A stretch of 38,581 nt of DNA from Emcibacter nanhaiensis (GTDB lineage: Bacteria > Pseudomonadota > Alphaproteobacteria > Sphingomonadales > Emcibacteraceae): contig NZ_VFIY01000003.1 of assembly GCF_006385175.1 (NCBI RefSeq), forward strand, positions 1-38,581, given 5' to 3'. The notes under the pieces are model-generated. The model did no database searches. It was not told where the DNA came from and saw nothing but the letters and a program-made list of their open reading frames with translations. Of the stretch, positions 1-7,967 are shown one piece after another (the first letter of the stretch is position 1; every line of letters begins with the position of its first letter). Made by a program: the position numbers and the translations under genes.

Positions 1-1133
1 GTCCGATAAGTAAGAACGATTTTACAAGTCTTTTTATCTTCCCCTAGTCTATTCAAAATATAGAAGGAGGCTGCCAGGCATGGGATTGGCGGCGTTTGTT
101 GTGTGATCAGGGTTCAGAGCAACTTTGAAACAAGGGAGATCTACCGTGCCGATTACCGGGATAGCAGAAATTATTTACGGCGTTGAGGATTTTGACACCT
201 GCGTTGAGTTTTTCGAGGACTACGGGCTCAGCAGGCTGGAGAGCGGCAGCGATCATGCGCTGTTCAGCGTGATCAGCGGCCAGCAGATCCGGGTCTACCC
301 GCTGGGCGATGACCGGGTGCCGAAAAGCGAGCTGATGGGGCCGGGGGTCCAGGAATGTATCTGGGCGGTGCCGCGCCAGCAGGACCTGGACGGCCTGGTG
401 GCCGACCTGTCCCGGGACCACGAGGTGACCATCGACGAGACCGGCACGGCCCATTTTGTCACCTCGTTCGGCCAGGCGATCGGCCTCAGGGTGTTCCAGC
501 CGCTGCCCTATACCTGCTGTCCGGCGCCGACCAATGCGCCGGGGATCATCAACCGCATGAATGTGCCGCGCAAATGGCTGAGCCGGGCGATCCCGAAAAC
601 CATCAGCCACTGTGTGTGGACTTTCCTCGATGTGAATGAGGCCTTTGACTTTTACAGCCAGCGGCTCGGCTTCAGGATGAGCGACATCCAGAAGGGGGTC
701 GGCATCTATATCCGCGCCGGCCGCTCCACCAACCACCATAACATCATGCTGGCCGATGCGGACCAGGTGCTGTTCGGCTTTGACGGCAAGTTCCGGTTCC
801 ACCATGTCAACTTCGGGGTCGAGGACCTGGACGAGATCATGGCCGGCAAGAACTATATGACCCGCAAGGGTTACGGCGACAACGGCTGGGGCTTTGGCCG
901 CCACCGGGTCAGTTCCGAACTGTTCCTCTATATGCCGTCGCCGGCCGGAGGCGAAGTGGAGTATGGCGCCGACTGCGACCAGGTTGATGGCAACTGGCGT
1001 CCGCGGGTATGGGGCGCCGCCTTTGCCGCCTTTACCTTCATTCACGACATGCCGGACTGGCTCAAGGAGCATGAGCCGGAATGGGATGTCAGCTATGTCA
1101 CCCCCGAAACCGCGCGATATGTGCCGATAAAGG
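1..1133 (+). repeat. Direct repeat R1, copy 1 (promoter plus VOC dioxygenase gene)
   Basis: This block matches 34326-35458 at a constant offset of 34325. Everything compared is the same, including translations of several reading frames on both strands, so silent positions are conserved too. The match covers the upstream promoter, the leader and nearly the whole VOC gene. It breaks only in the last codons, where copy 1 has 12 extra in-frame bases before the shared GGCTGA end. The window begins inside or exactly at the left edge of the repeat, so its true left boundary cannot be seen here; at the other copy it begins after GTTCCGTATAT. Confidence 0.95.
5..50 (+). promoter_or_regulatory. Promoter with shared activator-like box (site A, copy 1)
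   Basis: GATAA at 5-9, seven bases, CGAT at 17-20, then TTTACA at 21-26 in the -35 position, an 18-bp spacer and TAGTCT at 45-50 as a poor -10. The same layout (RATAA, 11 bp, TTTACA, 18 bp, TAnnnT) occurs upstream of other units at 19101, 23303, 32226 (- strand), 32339 and 34330. A weak -10 and a -35 abutted by a conserved box are typical of activator-dependent promoters. The inferred transcript start is near 57, leaving a leader of about 90 nt before the VOC gene. Confidence 0.72.
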
Positions 1134-1150
1134 AAACGACAGAAGGCTGA
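146..1150 (+). CDS. Two-domain extradiol ring-cleavage dioxygenase, type I (VOC superfamily), copy 1
   Basis: A 334-residue protein with two tandem vicinal-oxygen-chelate domains (about 1-120 and 150-300), the size and layout of type I extradiol dioxygenases such as 2,3-dihydroxybiphenyl or 1,2-dihydroxynaphthalene dioxygenase. Candidate Fe(II) ligands lie in the second domain: His155 in ISHCVW, His220 in FHHVNF and Glu272 in GEVEYG. The family inserts both oxygen atoms of O2 next to a catecholic diol. I chose GTG at 146 because AAGGGAG sits 7-8 bases upstream; an in-frame TTG at 125 would swallow that ribosome site. A promoter with the shared box lies directly upstream. The gene is repeated at 34471, where the C-terminus is four residues shorter. 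A non-catalytic VOC protein is possible, but the retained 2-His-1-Glu pattern argues for activity. The substrate is unknown. Confidence 0.82.
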   Translation: MPITGIAEIIYGVEDFDTCVEFFEDYGLSRLESGSDHALFSVISGQQIRVYPLGDDRVPKSELMGPGVQECIWAVPRQQDLDGLVADLSRDHEVTIDETGTAHFVTSFGQAIGLRVFQPLPYTCCPAPTNAPGIINRMNVPRKWLSRAIPKTISHCVWTFLDVNEAFDFYSQRLGFRMSDIQKGVGIYIRAGRSTNHHNIMLADADQVLFGFDGKFRFHHVNFGVEDLDEIMAGKNYMTRKGYGDNGWGFGRHRVSSELFLYMPSPAGGEVEYGADCDQVDGNWRPRVWGAAFAAFTFIHDMPDWLKEHEPEWDVSYVTPETARYVPIKETTEG

Positions 1151-1253
1151 TCACCACGTAAACTTTCAACAGATTCCCGAAAGGCCGATCAGGAGCAGGC
1201 ATCGCGGGGGTCTGTTGTTCTGTAAACCAGATTTCGAACCAAGGATAATTACA

Positions 1254-1841
1254 ATGTCAAATCAAGAGCCACGCATTCCCGCCGTCACCGAAGCTGACTG
1301 GACCGACGAAATGCGCGATCTTTTCGAGGTCATGGAAGGGCCTGAAGCGCGGGAGAAGGGGCCGAGCCGGGAGATTATCAAATATCTTGCCCAGCATCCG
1401 GTTCTGTCTACAAAGTTTCTGGCTTTTGGGTCTCATCTGCTTTTCCATTCCAGTCTGCCGGACCGCGAGCGTGAATTGGTGACTCTTTATGTCGCCTGGA
1501 AAACCAAATCCGATTACGAGTGGATCAGTCACGTGCCGTTCGGGCTTCATGTTGGTGTGACCGCCGAAGAGATCCATGAAGTGAAGAAGGGGCCGTCCTC
1601 CGATATGTGGTCTGACAAGGACCGGGACCTGCTGGTTGCCTGTGATCAGTATCTGGAAAACTATTGCCTGGATGACGAACTCTGGGCATCGCTGTCCAGG
1701 GAATGGAGTACCGAGCAGATGGTAGAACTGCTGTTCACCATTGGTAACTACATGCTGTTTTCCGGGGTGCTGAACACATTGCGGATCCCGCTGGAGGCTG
1801 GAACCGAAGACTTCGTCAAAAACTTCGGTCTGCCGGATTAA
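1254..1841 (+). CDS. Carboxymuconolactone decarboxylase / AhpD-fold family protein
   Basis: A 195-residue all-alpha protein. The central stretch LPDRERELVTLYVAW...YEWISHVPFG (about 68-97) is the signature region of the carboxymuconolactone decarboxylase family, with Glu74, Tyr88, Trp90 and His93 in family positions. The CxxC pair of AhpD peroxidases is absent, so a thiol-peroxidase role is unlikely. Members near aromatic-degradation operons are usually of unknown function, with lactone decarboxylation or hydrolysis suggested for a few. The ATG at 1254 has AAGGA eight bases upstream; an in-frame upstream ATG at 1215 has no such site. It lies 103 bp after the VOC gene and is followed by a hairpin at 1857-1884, so it may close a two-gene unit. 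Confidence 0.8.
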   Translation: MSNQEPRIPAVTEADWTDEMRDLFEVMEGPEAREKGPSREIIKYLAQHPVLSTKFLAFGSHLLFHSSLPDRERELVTLYVAWKTKSDYEWISHVPFGLHVGVTAEEIHEVKKGPSSDMWSDKDRDLLVACDQYLENYCLDDELWASLSREWSTEQMVELLFTIGNYMLFSGVLNTLRIPLEAGTEDFVKNFGLPD

Positions 1842-1856
1842 ATTACAGAAATTTTG

Positions 1857-1884
1857 GGACCAGCCGTACAGTTCCGGCTGGTCC
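1857..1884 (+). terminator. Hairpin, possible terminator after the CMD-family gene
   Basis: GGACCAGCCG at 1857-1866 pairs perfectly with CGGCTGGTCC at 1875-1884 around an 8-nt loop, 16 nt after the stop codon. No T-tract follows (TGCTGCTCG), so intrinsic termination is uncertain; it may instead stabilise the 3' end. Confidence 0.5.
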
Positions 1885-1993
1885 TGCTGCTCGAAAACAG
1901 CGGCCAGTACAGGTGGGGGCAGGGGCACCGTTTCAATCACCGGCAGTTATATCTTTTATCATCAATAATGATGGCTCTTTGGCGAGTAATTTC

Positions 1994-2022
1994 TTGACAA
2001 TCGAGATTTAAAAAGTTTTACT
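1994..2022 (+). promoter_or_regulatory. Candidate sigma-70 promoter for the reductase-led operon
   Basis: TTGACA at 1994-1999 is a perfect -35; 17 bp later TTTACT (2017-2022) is a mediocre -10. The direct repeats ATCGAGATT at 2000-2008 and 2038-2046 lie across the spacer and downstream of the start, where a repressor could bind. The leader would be about 115 nt. The promoter call rests on the -35 and the AT-rich setting only. Confidence 0.4.
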
Positions 2023-2145
2023 ACAAAAATAAAAAATATCGAGATTTTGTAAAATTATTATTGTTACGATTTGGGCGTAACAGGTGCCGGCGAAACGAGC
2101 TGAAAATAACGATTTCGACCAGGTGCAGCTTATGGGTGGCTTTAA

Positions 2146-3171
2146 ATGACGAATTTTTCTATTCGGGTATCAGGTGCTGACGAAAAGGAATTCCGCTGCG
2201 AGGCGGATGACACGATTCTCGGCGGTGCGTTGCGTAACGGCAACGGCTTCCCCTATGAGTGCAATTCCGGCGGCTGCGGCTCCTGCCAGTTCGAGCTGCT
2301 GGATGGTGAAGTCGAGGAGTTATGGCCGGATGCGCCGGGGCTGTCTCCGCGCGCAAGAGAACGGGGCCGTCGCCTGGCCTGTCAGTGCGTGCCGAAAACC
2401 GACCTTACTATCAAGGCCTCCTTCAGAGATGAATATGTGCCGGCGGTTGCGCCGAAAAAACAAAGCCTGACTTTTGTCGGTGCAAAACAGCTGACTCCGG
2501 ATATGACTGAATTCAGTTTCAAGGCTTCCGAGGACGCCGAGTTCCTGCCCGGTCAGTTTGCCATGCTTGACCTGCCGGGCGTGGAAGGGCTGCGCGCCTA
2601 TTCCATGAGCAACCTCGCCAATGCCGACGGCCTGTGGAATTTTGTCATCAAACGGGTCCCGGACGGGAAGGGGACTGCCTACCTGTTCGATATCATGAAG
2701 TCCGGTGATGAAATTTCTCTCGATGGGCCCTATGGCAACAGTTACCTGCGGACCGACAATGGTCGGGAAATCATCTGTGTGGCGGGCGGGTCCGGCCTGT
2801 CGCCGGTGCTGTCGATCCTGCGCGGCGCCGTTCAGGCGCCCGAGTTGGAAGGTCGCGGCTTGAAGCTGTTTTACGGTGGTCGCGGACCGCAGGATATCTG
2901 TGTGCATGATATCGTCGCGGCCGACCCGCTGCTGAGTTCAAGAGTTGAGGTGCATACGGCCATTTCAGATGAAGAGGCCCCCGGCGCGAGTGAGTGGACC
3001 GGCGCACGCGGATTTGTACATGAGTTGGTGAAAAATACCCTGGGCGACGACATCAAGGAGTTTGACTATTACTTCTGCGGGCCGCCGCCGATGACCGATG
3101 CTCTGCAACGAATGCTGATGCTGGAATACAAGGTGCCGGCAAAACAGATGTATTTTGACCGCTTCTATTAA
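2146..3171 (+). CDS. NAD(P)H-dependent ferredoxin-type reductase of a ring-hydroxylating oxygenase
   Basis: A 341-residue electron-transfer protein with three modules in order. A plant-type [2Fe-2S] domain has Cys39, Cys44, Cys47 and Cys79. An FAD-binding domain has RAYSMSN (150-156). An NAD(P)-binding domain has GGSGLSP (214-220) and ends in CGPPPM (311-316). This is the arrangement of oxygenase reductases such as BenC, XylZ or phenol hydroxylase P5. It passes electrons from NAD(P)H to a Rieske oxygenase or to a separate ferredoxin in the cytoplasm. It opens the co-directional series running to the aldehyde dehydrogenase at 15737, and is the only reductase for three Rieske oxygenases in this window. 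The ribosome site is weak (GGGTGG, 2134-2139). Confidence 0.88.
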   Translation: MTNFSIRVSGADEKEFRCEADDTILGGALRNGNGFPYECNSGGCGSCQFELLDGEVEELWPDAPGLSPRARERGRRLACQCVPKTDLTIKASFRDEYVPAVAPKKQSLTFVGAKQLTPDMTEFSFKASEDAEFLPGQFAMLDLPGVEGLRAYSMSNLANADGLWNFVIKRVPDGKGTAYLFDIMKSGDEISLDGPYGNSYLRTDNGREIICVAGGSGLSPVLSILRGAVQAPELEGRGLKLFYGGRGPQDICVHDIVAADPLLSSRVEVHTAISDEEAPGASEWTGARGFVHELVKNTLGDDIKEFDYYFCGPPPMTDALQRMLMLEYKVPAKQMYFDRFY

Positions 3172-3208
3172 TTGAAATTGACGAAAAATCTAAGGGAAAG
3201 AGTTTATC

Positions 3209-4201
3209 ATGGCTGCAAATAAAAAACTGATGACAGTCGAAGACGTTCAGGGCGCTTGGGCAATCATGCCGACACCGGCAACGGACGATGCTTCCGACTG
3301 GCATGCAACGGATACTGTTGATGCGGATGAAGTGACGCGTGCCGTAAAGGGTATGGTTGAGGCGGGGATCGATGGCATTCTTTCCCTCGGTACCCTGGGC
3401 GAATGTGCGACCCTGACCCGGGACGAAAAACGGAAGTTTATCGGCACAGCAGTAGAGGCTACCGAAGGCCGCATTCCCTTCTTTGCCGGTACGACTGCCC
3501 TTGGCACCCGCGAAACTATCGAGCAGACCCGCGAAGCCCAGGAGCTGGGCGCTGTCGGTACCATGCTCGGCCTGCCCATGTGGTGTGCTGCCGACATGAC
3601 CACTGCCGTGAAATTTTACAAGGATGTGGCGGAAGCCTGTCCCGACATGGCGATCTGCGTTTACGCCAACCATGCCGCCTTCCGTTTCGCCTTCGCGACC
3701 GAGTTCTGGGAGCAGGTGGCGGATATTCCGCAGGTGATCATGGCTAAATATGGTGCCATTCCGACCCTGGCTGCCGATCTTGCCGCAACCAAGGGCCAGG
3801 TCAAATTCCTGCCGATCGAATCCATGTATCTTGAAGCTGTGAAGGTGGACTCGGAATTCTGTAACGCTTTCTGGTCCAGCGGTGCGGCGTGTGACCCGAG
3901 CCTCGCTTCCCATATCCGGGATGTTGTGGCAGCTGCTGTCGCTTCCAATGACTTTACGGCTGCTGAAGAACTGATCGGGGAAGTTGGCAAGACACTGTGG
4001 CCGCTGATCCCCGGTGGCAACAACTTCGATGAATTCAACAAATACAATATCGGGCTCGAGAAAGAGCGCATTAACGCCGGTGGCTGGATGAAAGCCGGTC
4101 CGTGCCGTCCGCCCTACACCTATGTGCCGGAAGAATATCTGGACGGCGCCCGCGCCTCCGGTCGCGGCTGGGCGGAACTGGCCAAAAAAGTTAAAGCGTA
4201 A
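3209..4201 (+). CDS. nahE: NahE-like hydratase-aldolase (trans-o-hydroxybenzylidenepyruvate hydratase-aldolase family)
   Basis: A 330-residue class I aldolase of the dihydrodipicolinate synthase/N-acetylneuraminate lyase superfamily. The N-terminal GAWAIMPTP, the GTLGECATLT stretch (61-70), VYAN (151-154) and the C-terminal NIGLEKERINAGGWMKAGPCRPPY-like block follow NahE/PhdG-type enzymes rather than DapA. Lys180 in VIMAKY is the expected Schiff-base lysine and Tyr152 its partner. Such enzymes hydrate an aryl-CH=CH-CO-COOH intermediate and split it into an aromatic aldehyde and pyruvate. It stands next to LigAB-like and NahD-like genes, as expected for the step after ring opening and isomerisation. 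The symbol indicates family membership; the natural substrate may be a different bicyclic aromatic. Confidence 0.88.
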   Translation: MAANKKLMTVEDVQGAWAIMPTPATDDASDWHATDTVDADEVTRAVKGMVEAGIDGILSLGTLGECATLTRDEKRKFIGTAVEATEGRIPFFAGTTALGTRETIEQTREAQELGAVGTMLGLPMWCAADMTTAVKFYKDVAEACPDMAICVYANHAAFRFAFATEFWEQVADIPQVIMAKYGAIPTLAADLAATKGQVKFLPIESMYLEAVKVDSEFCNAFWSSGAACDPSLASHIRDVVAAAVASNDFTAAEELIGEVGKTLWPLIPGGNNFDEFNKYNIGLEKERINAGGWMKAGPCRPPYTYVPEEYLDGARASGRGWAELAKKVKA

Positions 4202-4224
4202 CGACCCGTACCGAGGAGGTTCAA

Positions 4225-4488
4225 ATGAGCATCAATGCGATCGAGAAACTGCTGTGGCAGGTAAGTGTCAATCCTGCCGAGGCCCAGGCTCTGAGGGAAG
4301 ACGCTGCCTCTTGTTTGAGCCGGTACAGGCTTGATGAAAAAGAGCGCTCCCTGGTGTCCGGCTGGCAGCTCAGGGCCATGCTGGACAGCGGGGTGCACCC
4401 CATGGTGCTGCTGATGGCCTATGCGGCCGTCAACGGTCCCGAGGCCGGCATGAAATATGCCGAAGAAATACACAAGCCCCAGGCTTGA
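4225..4488 (+). CDS. LigA-like small subunit of an extradiol dioxygenase (first ligAB pair)
   Basis: An 87-residue helical protein resembling the alpha subunit of protocatechuate 4,5-dioxygenase (LigA fold). It has the NAIEKLLWQ start, a YRLDEKER segment (34-41) and a hydrophobic HPMVLLMAYA helix near residue 60. In LigAB enzymes this subunit caps the active site of LigB and shapes substrate choice. A strong GAGGAGG lies 6 bases upstream of ATG. It is 31 bp upstream of its LigB-like partner. The two other LigA-like genes in the window (26371, 37426) have the same length but only about 45% identity by eye, pointing to a different substrate range. Confidence 0.82.
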   Translation: MSINAIEKLLWQVSVNPAEAQALREDAASCLSRYRLDEKERSLVSGWQLRAMLDSGVHPMVLLMAYAAVNGPEAGMKYAEEIHKPQA

Positions 4489-4519
4489 GCTTCTTGAGTG
4501 AGAGGAAAAGGAACGAGAC

Positions 4520-5350
4520 ATGGCTGAAATAGTCGGCGGTTTTTTGATGCCGCATAACCCGATGCTGACACTGGCGCCGCAGGCAGCGGACCCTGAACAG
4601 GGTAAAGTGATTTTTGACTCCTTCGAGAAGATTGTAAATCGTGTCAAGGAGCTGGAAGCAGACACAGCGATCATCATTGGTGATGACCACTATACCAACT
4701 TCGGGCCCCATTGTTTTCCGGCCTGCCTGATCGCGACCGGCGATATCGATGGTCCGGTGGAACCGTTCCTCAACATCGAGCGGGCGCCGATGGCAAATAA
4801 CGAGGAGCTTGCCCAGCATATTCTGAAGACAGGTTATGACGAAGGCATCGACTGGTCCTTTGCCAAATCCCTGACCGTCGATCACTCGATTGCCATTCCG
4901 CATCACCTGGCCGTCAAGTCGGTACCGGGCCTGAAAACCATTCCGATCTATCTGAACGCCGCTGTGGCGCCGCTGCTGCCCAGCAAGCGCGCCTACCAGA
5001 TTGGCGAGAGCATCAAACATGCGGTCGAATCCTGGTCCGGCAATGAACGGGTTGTTGTGTACGGCACCGGCGGCATCAGTCACTGGGTTGGCAGTGTCGG
5101 CATGGGCCGCATTAATCCGGAATTTGATCACCGCATCCTCGAGATGTTCAGGAATGGCGACATTGAAGGCCTGATCGCCCTTGATGACGAGACGATCCTG
5201 AACGAGGGCGGCGACGGCTGCCTCGAAATCAAAAACTGGATCTGTGCAATGGGGGCCTTCCCCGGCGCCACGACGGAAACGATTTCCTATGAAGCTGTGC
5301 CCCAGTGGATCACCGGCATGGGCTTTGCCGAAATCAAAATGGCCGCCTGA
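4520..5350 (+). CDS. LigB-like catalytic subunit, type II extradiol ring-cleavage dioxygenase (first pair)
   Basis: A 276-residue protein of the LigB superfamily, the non-haem Fe(II) extradiol dioxygenases unrelated to the VOC fold. The LigB pattern is intact: His12 (MPHNPM) and His57 (GDDHYTN) as metal ligands, Glu236 in CLEIKNW as the likely third ligand, and His188 in GISHWVG as the acid-base residue. It should open a catechol-type ring between the hydroxylated carbon and its neighbour. Its place between a hydratase-aldolase and a chromene-carboxylate isomerase implies that the substrate is a bicyclic or polycyclic diol, an unusual job for this enzyme class compared with the VOC enzymes of the classical nah pathway. 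It is roughly 63% identical by eye to the LigB-like proteins at 26691 and 37746. Confidence 0.87.
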   Translation: MAEIVGGFLMPHNPMLTLAPQAADPEQGKVIFDSFEKIVNRVKELEADTAIIIGDDHYTNFGPHCFPACLIATGDIDGPVEPFLNIERAPMANNEELAQHILKTGYDEGIDWSFAKSLTVDHSIAIPHHLAVKSVPGLKTIPIYLNAAVAPLLPSKRAYQIGESIKHAVESWSGNERVVVYGTGGISHWVGSVGMGRINPEFDHRILEMFRNGDIEGLIALDDETILNEGGDGCLEIKNWICAMGAFPGATTETISYEAVPQWITGMGFAEIKMAA

Positions 5351-5367
5351 AGCGAGGAACTGCGACG

Positions 5368-5967
5368 ATGAGTAATATCGACTTCTATTTCGACTTTATC
5401 AGTCCCTACGCCTATCTGGCCAACAGTCAGTTGCCGGCGCTGGCCAGAAAATACGGCTACAGCATTAGCTACAAGCCCATTGACCTGAAGGCGGCGAAGC
5501 TGGCGGCCGGCAATACCGGGCCAGCGACCGCGCAGATGCCCGCCAAGCTGAAATATGCCATGGCCGACTTTGCCCGCTGGTCCAAAAAATACGACGTGCC
5601 GCTGGCTTTCGCCAATGTCATCCCGGTGACGGAACGGGCCAACAAAGGGGTCTTTTTTGCCGTCGAGAAGGGGCAGGCCGAAGAGTATGTCAATGCCCTT
5701 TGGAAAGCGACTTTTGGGTCAGCCGGTGATTTCAACAGTGACGAGCTGTTGAGCAGCGTCGCCAGCGAGATGGGATGGTCGCCCGAGGAATTCCTTGAGT
5801 TCGTTGAATCAGACGAAGCCGGGCGCCTTTATGACGAAGGCAACAAGGCTGCCCAGGACCGTGGTGTGTTCGGTGCGCCGATCATGATGGTGGGCGAAGA
5901 AATGTGGTGGGGGAACGATCGCCTCGATCTTCTCGAAGAATTTCTGGCAGAGCAGTCCGGGAGTTAG
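5368..5967 (+). CDS. nahD: NahD-like 2-hydroxychromene-2-carboxylate isomerase (DsbA/kappa-GST fold)
   Basis: A 199-residue thioredoxin-fold protein. It starts IDFYFDFISPYAYLA, where Ser12 takes the place of the DsbA cysteine and is the glutathione-activating serine of HCCA isomerases and kappa-class GSTs. The C-terminal GVFGAPIMMVGEEMWWGNDRLDLLEE is the family's cis-Pro region and end helix. The enzyme interconverts the cyclic hemiketal formed after meta cleavage and the open trans-benzylidenepyruvate, which is the substrate for the aldolase at 3209. I chose ATG 5368, nine bases after GAGG; an in-frame upstream ATG (5305) would overlap the LigB-like gene. It follows that gene by 17 bp and precedes the oxygenase alpha subunit. 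Confidence 0.9.
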   Translation: MSNIDFYFDFISPYAYLANSQLPALARKYGYSISYKPIDLKAAKLAAGNTGPATAQMPAKLKYAMADFARWSKKYDVPLAFANVIPVTERANKGVFFAVEKGQAEEYVNALWKATFGSAGDFNSDELLSSVASEMGWSPEEFLEFVESDEAGRLYDEGNKAAQDRGVFGAPIMMVGEEMWWGNDRLDLLEEFLAEQSGS

Positions 5968-6022
5968 GGGCTGAAGCTTACAGCGTGCAGACGCGCGGTG
6001 AGGAGTCAACTGGAGAAAGCAA

Positions 6023-7351
6023 ATGGTGGACATTAAAGAACTGATTGACGTAGAGAACTGGACCCATAGTCGCCGGATATTTTGGGACCGGGATATCTAT
6101 GAGATGGAGCTTGAGCGGATTTTTGCGCGCTGCTGGCTGTTCCTGACCCATGAAAGTCAGATTCCCAATTACGGTGATTTCTTCGTCACCAAAATGGGGG
6201 AAGACGAAGTGGTTGTCACCCGCCAGAAGGATGGCACCATCAAGGCTTTCCTCAACCAGTGTCGTCACCGCGGTATGAAGCTCTGTATGGCGGAAGCCGG
6301 CAACGCTCGCGCTTTTTCCTGTGCCTATCACGGCTGGGCCTTTGGCGTGGACGGCGAACTGAAAAGTGTTCCCGCCGAACAGGAAGCCTATGGCCCCGCC
6401 TTCGATCGAGCCCAATGGGGCCTGCGGCCGGTGGCCAAGGTGGAAAGCTACCAGGGATTTATCTTCGGCTGTATGGATGCCAATGCGCCGTCCCTGGTCG
6501 ACTACCTGGGCGATGCAGCTTGGTATATGGATGTCTGGGCCGGTGTTCCCGGCGGACTGGAATTTATCGGCCCGCCGAGCCGCTCCATCATCAAGTCAAA
6601 CTGGAAATCACCGCCGGAAAACTTTGTCGGCGACTCCTACCACATCGGCTGGACCCACGCCAACGCCCTGAAGGCGATGATGGGCGAGGTCATGCCACAG
6701 GTTGCCTTTGCCGACCCGAAAGCTGGTTTCCAGGTCACAACCCGTTACGGTCACGGCCACGGCATCAGCCACAGCCCGGGTCCTCTGCTGCTGGCCCCGA
6801 GCTGCCCCGACCTGTTTGAATGGCAGGCAAAACGCTCTGCCGAGATGGCGCCGGAAATCGGTGAAAAGGCTGCGAAAATTTATGCAGAACATTGGGATGC
6901 CACCATCTTCCCTAACTGTTCTTACCTTCTGGGAACCTATGTTTTCAAAGCCTGGCACCCGATCGGACCTGACAAGATGGAGGTCATGACATGGGCCTTT
7001 GCTGAGAAAGACATGCCCGATGACCTGAAGCAGCGCCTCCACGTGGCAGTTCACCGTGTGTTTGGTACAGCCGGTATGCTGGAGGGAGACGATATCGATA
7101 ACTTCGAATATATCACGAGGCCCAATGAGGGGCATGTTACCCGCCAGGGACGCCTGAACCTGCAGATGGGGATGGGGTATGAGCGCGAGGATCCGGACTA
7201 TCCCGGCGTTATCGGGAACTTCCTGAGCGAACATGGCCAACGCGGCTTCTACCGGTCTTGGGCCGACTGTTTGTCCTCTGACAACTGGTCCGAACTGGAA
7301 TCTAAAACCGCGACCTGGAGGGAAGACCTCCTGCGCAAAAAGAACGCCTGA
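6023..7351 (+). CDS. Rieske ring-hydroxylating dioxygenase, alpha subunit (oxygenase 1)
   Basis: A 442-residue large subunit. The Rieske [2Fe-2S] site is Cys80-x-His82 ... Cys100-x2-His103 (CRHRG ... CAYHGW). The catalytic iron site is in NFVGDSYHIGWTH, with Asp204 as the bridging acid and His207 and His212 as ligands; the third ligand is Asp356 or Asp357 in EGDDIDNF. Length and motif spacing match alpha subunits of naphthalene/biphenyl-type dioxygenases, which add O2 to make cis-dihydrodiols. The beta subunit follows after 17 bp, completing an alpha3beta3-type enzyme. Electrons would come from the reductase at 2146, directly or through the ferredoxin at 13075. The GGAG ribosome site before ATG supports the start. 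Its nearest neighbours (NahD-, NahE-, LigAB-like) make a fused-ring aromatic the likely substrate. Confidence 0.92.
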   Translation: MVDIKELIDVENWTHSRRIFWDRDIYEMELERIFARCWLFLTHESQIPNYGDFFVTKMGEDEVVVTRQKDGTIKAFLNQCRHRGMKLCMAEAGNARAFSCAYHGWAFGVDGELKSVPAEQEAYGPAFDRAQWGLRPVAKVESYQGFIFGCMDANAPSLVDYLGDAAWYMDVWAGVPGGLEFIGPPSRSIIKSNWKSPPENFVGDSYHIGWTHANALKAMMGEVMPQVAFADPKAGFQVTTRYGHGHGISHSPGPLLLAPSCPDLFEWQAKRSAEMAPEIGEKAAKIYAEHWDATIFPNCSYLLGTYVFKAWHPIGPDKMEVMTWAFAEKDMPDDLKQRLHVAVHRVFGTAGMLEGDDIDNFEYITRPNEGHVTRQGRLNLQMGMGYEREDPDYPGVIGNFLSEHGQRGFYRSWADCLSSDNWSELESKTATWREDLLRKKNA

Positions 7352-7368
7352 GAACGGGAGTACGGAAA

Positions 7369-7893
7369 ATGAATGATCACCAACCTGTTTCCATGGAAGT
7401 GCATCACGAAATCCAGCAGTTTCTCTATAAGGAAGCGCGGTTTCTGGATGACGAGATGATGCGTGAATGGCTGACCGACATGGTGGATCCGGAAATCCGC
7501 TATCAGCTGGTTGTACGCGATGAACGTTTTCGCAAGGACAAGAGCCCGGACAGGGAACGGGAAGTTTATCTGTTTGATGACGATTTCACCATCCTGGACT
7601 TGCGTGTCAAACAGTTTGAAACCGGCTTGCAGTATATGAACGATCCGGCCCAGCGGATGATCCGTGTTGTCTCCAATGTGGAAGCTTTCCACCGTGACAG
7701 TGACGGAGAATTCGAGGTTCACTCCTATGGCATCGCGTCACGGTTCCGTCGTCAGTATGAAGGCGAACGTTCCGTGTTCCGCCGGAAGGATGTGCTGCGG
7801 CGCGCAGATGACGGCACGCTGAAGCTGCTGTCACGGCGGATTGAACTGGGTGAGCGCGTCGTCCGGAACAAGAATCTTTTATTCTTTCTTTGA
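7369..7893 (+). CDS. Ring-hydroxylating dioxygenase, beta subunit (partner of oxygenase 1)
   Basis: A 174-residue NTF2/SnoaL-fold small subunit. Family marks are the N-terminal EIQQFLYKEARFLDD helix, the REREVYLFDDD region, RVVSNVEAF and the terminal KNLLFFL, which is nearly diagnostic of dioxygenase beta subunits. It has no cofactor and stabilises the hexamer. It follows the alpha subunit by 17 bp with GGGAG upstream of ATG. The GntR gene starts 74 bp later. Confidence 0.9.
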   Translation: MNDHQPVSMEVHHEIQQFLYKEARFLDDEMMREWLTDMVDPEIRYQLVVRDERFRKDKSPDREREVYLFDDDFTILDLRVKQFETGLQYMNDPAQRMIRVVSNVEAFHRDSDGEFEVHSYGIASRFRRQYEGERSVFRRKDVLRRADDGTLKLLSRRIELGERVVRNKNLLFFL

Positions 7894-7967
7894 GCGAACA
7901 GGGGATCGGTTAAACTGTCAGCAAATTGATCCAGTTCACTAGAAAGTCTCGGAAGGAGTTGAACACT

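Larger units (their letters stand above)
1842..2145. other. Intergenic region upstream of the long catabolic operon
   Basis: The left part holds a 10-bp hairpin (1857-1884). The right part, from about 1960, is strikingly AT-rich for this window. It carries a TTGACA at 1994-1999 and two direct copies of ATCGAGATT (2000-2008 and 2038-2046). The RATAA-N7-YGATTTTACA box found at other promoters is not present here in forward orientation, so this operon probably answers to another regulator, for example the GntR protein encoded within it. No open reading frame in this stretch looks like a gene. Confidence 0.6.

Noticed and set aside
2041-2056. TTTTACA on the - strand near 2050
   Set aside because: It resembles the box core, but RATAA is not at the fixed distance, no -10 follows, and it would read into the end of the CMD-family gene.
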